DNA of 43,689 nt, taken from the NCBI GenBank assembly GCA_017857855.1, contig JAFMCI010000014.1, positions 1-43,689 on the forward strand. The letters run 5' to 3'. This DNA is from Bacteroidia bacterium (GTDB taxonomy: Bacteria > Bacteroidota > Bacteroidia > NS11-12g > UBA9320). The notes beneath the pieces were generated by a model, which saw only the letters and a program-made list of their open reading frames with translations, ran no database searches and was not told the DNA's origin. The stretch's first letter is position 1, and each line of letters begins with the position of its first letter. Both the position numbers and the translations under genes were made by a program. This document shows positions 40,401 to 43,689 of this stretch, piece by piece.

Positions 40401-41870
40401 GTCTACAATTTGAGCTTTAAGGTAAACAGGTTGACTCTCCATCCATTGGGCGTATTCTGTAAAGGTAAATTCGCGCTTACGGTATCTAATTACAAAGTCG
40501 CGCATTTTATTAAGAGGATGATACTTAAGCATTCCTCGTGGTATTTTTTCGTAGCGAAATTCCTTATAGAAATCATTAGACTCAATAATGGCTTTGGCTT
40601 CTTCGCCAGTCATATCAAACTCAATTTTAGGCAGATCAAGTCTCCAAATCACTTGATCTACGTACATCTCTACTTGGTGGTCGGTATTGAAAAAGGGTGC
40701 CATTTCTAGCCCTTCTTTTCCTCTGGTTAGAACCAATACTTTTTTTTCTAGGTTCAAATTAAAGTTAAGCTTAGGGTGAAAAATAGTTCCACTGTCGCTG
40801 TAAATTACTACTTCACTTTCTTGAGCAGTTATTTTTCCTTCCTTAAGACTGAAGTACTCTGACTTGGCCGTTACTCTAATCTTATTTTTATACTTTATCG
40901 AAACCGTTGCTGGAGAAAGCGCAGATCCATTAGCGACAATTTCTGCTCCTTGCATGGAATAGCCTCCGGTAAAAACTACCGTCTTATCCAAGTAAGAACC
41001 TAGCTCTAGATCTTTTCTAAAAGAAGAGAATTGAGGAAATTTTGATTTTTGTAGTGCGTCGTCATCTACATTTTTTGCGCTAGATAATCGGTCTTTAAAC
41101 GTACCATAGAGTCCAGTTGATAAAAAATCTTTATTGATAAAAAGTACGGAATCCACATTTAACTCTGCGCGATTAAACTGAACCACATAATTACTTATTA
41201 TTTCCGCATATATATTATTAGGTCCAAATCCTGCTCGTTCCCAGGTTACCTTGCCTTTTTTACCTTGCCATTCGTCCGTGTCTAAATAATAACTGCCGGA
41301 TGTATTGTATATCCTAAGCTTATCAGATGCTGCTTGGCAAAACAAATCCACATCCTTAAAGGCTATTTGAACCCTGTTATTATCAAAATTAAATCGATAA
41401 TTATTTGTGGAGGTATACCATATTTTAGATTCAGAAGCATAAATAATATTTTCTTTAAATAAATTTTTAGAGGCGTTTAGGAGCGTTAGAAATGTTTTAT
41501 TTCCATTTTTTATAGCCGGAATAAGTGCCTTAGACCAATTGATGTATTTTGCTTCGTCAATAGAATCTTTGGCATAAAGCATCGTTTCGGTGAATAATAA
41601 GAACGTCGGTATGCGCAGCTCGTTCATCAGCATCAGGTTAGCGACTTCCATGATATTTCGTTGCTCGGGTAATACAAATTTTCCAGAATCCCACTTGGTT
41701 GTAAATTGCTTGAGAATTTCCTTCGATTCAATGGTGTTGTCTGATTTTATGAAATCCGTAAACTCATTGATAAAAACTTCAGGCTTTTTAGAGAACGAAC
41801 GTGGTTGTCCAAATGCTATAGCCTCAAAAAAAAGCAGGAGTAGGGTTACTAGGAATTGTTTTTTAGCCAT
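37482..41870 (-). CDS. Large exported beta-rich protein of unknown function
   Basis: This 1462-aa protein has a signal peptide (KKQFLVTLLLLFFEAIAFGQ). The first 150 residues are helical and contain FINEFTDFIKS, KQFTTKWDSGKF and TMLYAKDSIDE. The remaining roughly 1300 residues alternate short beta strands with turns (for example DYDVIRFASTISARPNAYLD, FSFDYYDFDISSNKID), suggesting repeated beta-solenoid or OstA/AsmA-like folding. There is no T9SS tail and no enzyme motif I can see. I start at ATG 41870, which leaves 4 bp to prmA. The longer frame from 41927 would add 19 residues before the signal and overlap prmA. Such proteins appear widespread in Bacteroidota. Its location is probably periplasmic or outer-membrane associated. 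Confidence 0.85.
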   Translation of the reverse strand: MAKKQFLVTLLLLFFEAIAFGQPRSFSKKPEVFINEFTDFIKSDNTIESKEILKQFTTKWDSGKFVLPEQRNIMEVANLMLMNELRIPTFLLFTETMLYAKDSIDEAKYINWSKALIPAIKNGNKTFLTLLNASKNLFKENIIYASESKIWYTSTNNYRFNFDNNRVQIAFKDVDLFCQAASDKLRIYNTSGSYYLDTDEWQGKKGKVTWERAGFGPNNIYAEIISNYVVQFNRAELNVDSVLFINKDFLSTGLYGTFKDRLSSAKNVDDDALQKSKFPQFSSFRKDLELGSYLDKTVVFTGGYSMQGAEIVANGSALSPATVSIKYKNKIRVTAKSEYFSLKEGKITAQESEVVIYSDSGTIFHPKLNFNLNLEKKVLVLTRGKEGLEMAPFFNTDHQVEMYVDQVIWRLDLPKIEFDMTGEEAKAIIESNDFYKEFRYEKIPRGMLKYHPLNKMRDFVIRYRKREFTFTEYAQWMESQPVYLKAQIVDLADNGYIFFNPNTDTIKVRKKLDHAVLSHMKLADYDVIRFASTISARPNAYLDLISNNLVLEGVGAFRFSDSQNVYAFPHEQMVFLKHNRNMTFGGRLTGGKFDFYSSQFSFDYYDFDISSNKIDSMVIFTEDFTGRPGLVAVKSVLRDINGTLEIDRSTNKSGLQNFPEYPRFTSKKGALIAYDKKSIHGGAYDKERFRFEVDPFTIENMDNFTTSELSFPGEFIAGGILPNFRFEAKIMDDYSLGFEKSMTTYPMYGGKGSADIAIKLSEEGFTAKGNIEYQGATISSQDIVLAPDYTMANADSYSIDENSRYPNVYAMNVMTKWLPAKDSMFVNTNGHTVKVLRDKQDFQGNLIQTSSQLAGNGVLSWDQAKLTSADMKFKPNEVKAKISQIEIGAISSDKIAFASYNVASDVNFTTRIGDFKANETGKLTDFPFNAYASTMDEYKWDMNKQTIELNKGPKLAKEKSIFISKDPAQQGLRFESTKALFDMKKGIIYAENVPHIDVADSRVFPYNEKIEIRENADMQTLQKAKMLASRDNKNHELFDAKLKIAGRYALSGAASYKYKDKHRTNQVLYFDKIRVVSKTDSSIIATGTVADSSGFKVSPKIGFKGLTELSSINQDIVFNGYVKPLHSLTEWPSAWFRYNQRPDPSNIIIPAREIKNEDQRKMYAAVSLANDSTHIYPTMFNFKRSYADMDITADTGVFYYDETSNCFIVGDSMKLFEGSRRGSFLSFNDATGEVYSEGKLNFGLEVDDNFSGLMAGNLVKKKADSTFTLNSILALNIKLPEECYTRIIEVMKNNGSGNPVADNSDEFIYNAMAEYLDDKKLNKAIENTSSTGEIKPQGDLDRNIFISKMSIAYVPSKRQFIATDPVQIATINGNQVNKTINAKIVITKRRSTARYTLYFEVSKYDWFYIDYYLGSVTVASTDKEFNDIIKEKGPKMTNGKFRIKTASPRSVANFLTKLDLED

Positions 41871-41874
41871 TCGT

Positions 41875-42690
41875 CTATTTAAATTTAAACTGGGTTTGAA
41901 GCCAATTATTTGCAATATTTTGTTCAATAAGTATCAAATTATGCGCTTCAGCTGCAAGCACCAGTTGGTCGATATCCGTATCTATAAATCCACATAGTAT
42001 TAAATGTCCGTCCGGATGGAGTTTCTGCGCAAATTCTGGTAAAAGCTTTAAGTTTATGTTTTTAACAATGTTACTTACTATAACGTCAAACGTTTCGTTT
42101 AGATGTGCAATGCTGTCTGCTTGCAATATCTCAACGTTTGCTGCCGCATTTAATTGTATATTCTCTCTGGTGTTCTCTACGCAATGTATATCATAATCAA
42201 CGGCTAGTACGCGAGAAGCTTTTTTCTGTGATGCTAAAATGGCCAATAGTCCACTTCCGCATCCCATATCCAGCACAGTCTTGCCTTGGCAGTCTAATTT
42301 TTCAAGAGATATAGCGCTTAATTGTGTAGTTTCATGATGTCCTGTTCCAAAAGCCATTTTGGGTAATATGATTATGTCGTGCTTTACCTCTTTGGCGGGA
42401 TGAAATGGAGCACGTGAGTGAATATGTTCTCCAATGTCTGCATCCTTGAAATTATCTTCCCATACTTGATTCCAGTTCTGATCTTTCTCTTCGCTTATCT
42501 GTTCCGCTTTTAGTCCAAATTGGTTCAATATATCGCTTAGTGCGAGTTCATTAAATTGACCTGAATTGCAGTAAGCTATTAGGTTTCCTTGTTCATAAGA
42601 GGTGCCATCAAAACCGTTTTCTTGAAGTAAAAACGAAACTGTTTCTTCTAAATCTTCGTTGCATTTAATGTGTACTGCAGTGTAGCTCAT
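41875..42690 (-). CDS. prmA: Ribosomal protein L11 methyltransferase PrmA
   Basis: This 271-aa SAM-dependent methyltransferase has the PrmA pattern. A substrate-recognition N-terminal domain (1-100) is followed by KMAFGTGHHETTQL and motif I DMGCGSGLLAILASQKK, then LAVDYDIHCVENTREN (acidic ribose-binding residue) and VSNIVKN (NPP-like position). It methylates ribosomal protein L11. It is immediately upstream of the 1462-aa protein (4 bp), so the two are likely co-transcribed, without a functional link that I know. Confidence 0.92.
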   Translation of the reverse strand: MSYTAVHIKCNEDLEETVSFLLQENGFDGTSYEQGNLIAYCNSGQFNELALSDILNQFGLKAEQISEEKDQNWNQVWEDNFKDADIGEHIHSRAPFHPAKEVKHDIIILPKMAFGTGHHETTQLSAISLEKLDCQGKTVLDMGCGSGLLAILASQKKASRVLAVDYDIHCVENTRENIQLNAAANVEILQADSIAHLNETFDVIVSNIVKNINLKLLPEFAQKLHPDGHLILCGFIDTDIDQLVLAAEAHNLILIEQNIANNWLQTQFKFK

Positions 42691-42964
42691 GTGTATTTGC
42701 TACAATAATAATTTGTAAAAGAGTATAGATGAGCCTATATGCTTAATTTGTTGGTAAAGAGATTATTTAAAAAGAGTTGTTTTATAGCATTTAGTGCTTT
42801 TGAAACTTCATCTACGTCTTATGAGTCAATCTGTTATATCAGACATCTCAAAACGATTAGATAATGTTGTGCTAAGTTACGATGTATGTTTTCACTATAT
42901 AATTAGTGGACAACCCTTTACTTACTTTTAAGAATGATATTAGTTGAAAGGATAAATTTGTCAT
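42691..42964. other. Intergenic region between prmA and exonuclease
   Basis: This AT-rich stretch has no strong structure. A short frame at 42821-42931 encodes 36 residues starting MSQSVISDISKRLDN. It has no clear promoter and may be chance. The exonuclease promoter box lies at the right end. Confidence 0.4.
42953..42960 (+). promoter_or_regulatory. -7 box of the exonuclease gene
   Basis: TAAATTTG matches TAnnTTTG and is 4 nt before the GTG start at 42965. Confidence 0.6.
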
Positions 42965-43689
42965 GTGAACATTAAACTGACAAAACCACTGGTTGTTTTT
43001 GATCTGGAAACAACGGGAGTACAGGTAGCCAATGATAGAATTGTAGAAATATACTGCATTAAAATACAACCGGATGGGAGTGAAGAACACTTACATCAAG
43101 TACTGAATCCTACTGTGCCTATTCCACCTGAAGTTTCTGCGATACATGGCATTTGGGATAAAGATGTTATAGACAAACCTACTTTTCAAGAATTTTCTAA
43201 GATGTTAAATACATTCCTTGGAGACTGTGATTTTGGTGGTTTTAATAGTAATCGGTTTGATTTTCCGTTATTGGCAGAAGAATTCTACCGCGCAGGGGTA
43301 GCTTTTGATACCAACAGAAAATTTATAGATGCGCAACGGATTTTTCACCGAATGGAACCTCGAAATCTTACGGCAGCCTATAAGGTTTATTGCAACAAAG
43401 AGCTAACCGATGCACACAGTGCCAAAGCAGATACTGTTGCCACATGGGAAATAATTAAAGCACAAGTTGATTACTACCCTGAAATAATTGGTGATATTGA
43501 TTTTCTAAATGAGTTTAGCGGTGAATCTGAATTCTTTGATTTTGCGCGCAGAATCAAACGAGGCGAAAACGGAGAAGCCTACTTTAACTTTGGAAAGTAT
43601 ACTGGTCAAAAAGTAGTGGAGGTTTTTAAAGAAAATCGTGGGTATTATGATTGGATGATGAAAGGTGATTTCCCAGAAAATACCAAAAG
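42965..43689 (+). CDS. DnaQ-like 3'-5' exonuclease, 3' truncated by window edge
   Basis: The frame is open to the window end, giving 241 residues. The DEDDh exonuclease core has VVFDLETTG (D and E), GFNSNRFDFPLLAEE (third acidic residue) and DAHSAKADTVAT (His and Asp). It continues past the core to FGKYTGQKVVEVFKENRGYY, a short C-terminal element seen after the exonuclease domain in Bacteroidota proofreading-like proteins. It removes nucleotides from 3' DNA or RNA ends. The GTG start is preceded by a perfect -7 box. The nearby ATG is followed at once by a stop. Role as the polymerase III epsilon subunit versus a free exonuclease cannot be judged. Confidence 0.88.
   Translation, partial: MNIKLTKPLVVFDLETTGVQVANDRIVEIYCIKIQPDGSEEHLHQVLNPTVPIPPEVSAIHGIWDKDVIDKPTFQEFSKMLNTFLGDCDFGGFNSNRFDFPLLAEEFYRAGVAFDTNRKFIDAQRIFHRMEPRNLTAAYKVYCNKELTDAHSAKADTVATWEIIKAQVDYYPEIIGDIDFLNEFSGESEFFDFARRIKRGENGEAYFNFGKYTGQKVVEVFKENRGYYDWMMKGDFPENTK

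Noticed and set aside
42872-43090. Minus-strand 72-residue frame
   Set aside because: Overlaps the exonuclease gene antisense and has chance-like composition.

Overview
The window looks like chromosome from a low-GC member of the Bacteroidota, most likely a marine-type Flavobacteriales. The evidence is the set of families: gliding/T9SS sorting domains of types A and B, DUF5606 and DUF5683, an Omp28-like lipoprotein, S46 and S9 dipeptidyl-peptidases, and a cold-shock protein with a basic tail. Many starts are also preceded by the Bacteroidota -7 promoter box TAnnTTTG. I see no phage, insertion sequence, CRISPR array or other obvious mobile element. Most genes are core or conserved accessory chromosome genes.

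Left part (1-10.7 kb). The window opens inside hscB, followed by tRNA-Leu(CAA) with a strong terminator. A four-gene minus-strand membrane cluster follows: a YtxH protein, a holin-X-like protein, a hypothetical protein and an AI-2E family transporter. Next on the minus strand come RNase P RNA, an orphan sigma-54 response regulator and the tRNA t6A enzyme TsaC/Sua5, then a lipoprotein of the endonuclease/exonuclease/phosphatase fold. On the plus strand lie glmM (cell-wall precursor synthesis) and a secreted lectin-like adhesin with a T9SS type B tail.

Middle (10.9-28.9 kb). Two small genes diverge from a shared promoter palindrome. A T9SS type A secreted protein, an SDR oxidoreductase, the MlaE/MlaF lipid transporter pair and an S46 peptidase with the DPP11-type specificity residue follow. 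fabI, rimK and an AstE-like zinc hydrolase form a minus-strand run. Then come a lipoprotein hydrolase, kdsA (KDO for LPS), DUF5606, an oligopeptide-binding lipoprotein operon, an MBL-fold hydrolase with parA and parB, DUF5683 and a 3-hydroxyacyl-CoA dehydrogenase.

Right part (29-43.7 kb). A cold-shock protein is followed by a plus-strand surface cluster: DPP IV, an esterase-like protein joined to a beta-rich tail, and a TSP3/Omp28-like lipoprotein. On the minus strand are an ABC-F ATPase, a small membrane protein, a secreted protein of about 1460 residues of unknown function and prmA. The window ends inside a DnaQ-like 3'-5' exonuclease.

Themes. Peptide use is prominent (DPP11, DPP IV, oligopeptide-binding lipoprotein), alongside envelope building (GlmM, KdsA, FabI, MlaEF) and secreted surface proteins. 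The best genome-scale signal is that at least five full-consensus -7 boxes, plus two near-consensus ones, lie only 4-7 nt before a start codon. Read against the rnpB promoter, this implies leaderless or nearly leaderless mRNAs. The most interesting unknowns are the 1462-aa secreted protein, the esterase-like/beta-rich fusion and the RimK/AstE pair. No complete undescribed system can be demonstrated from sequence reading alone.
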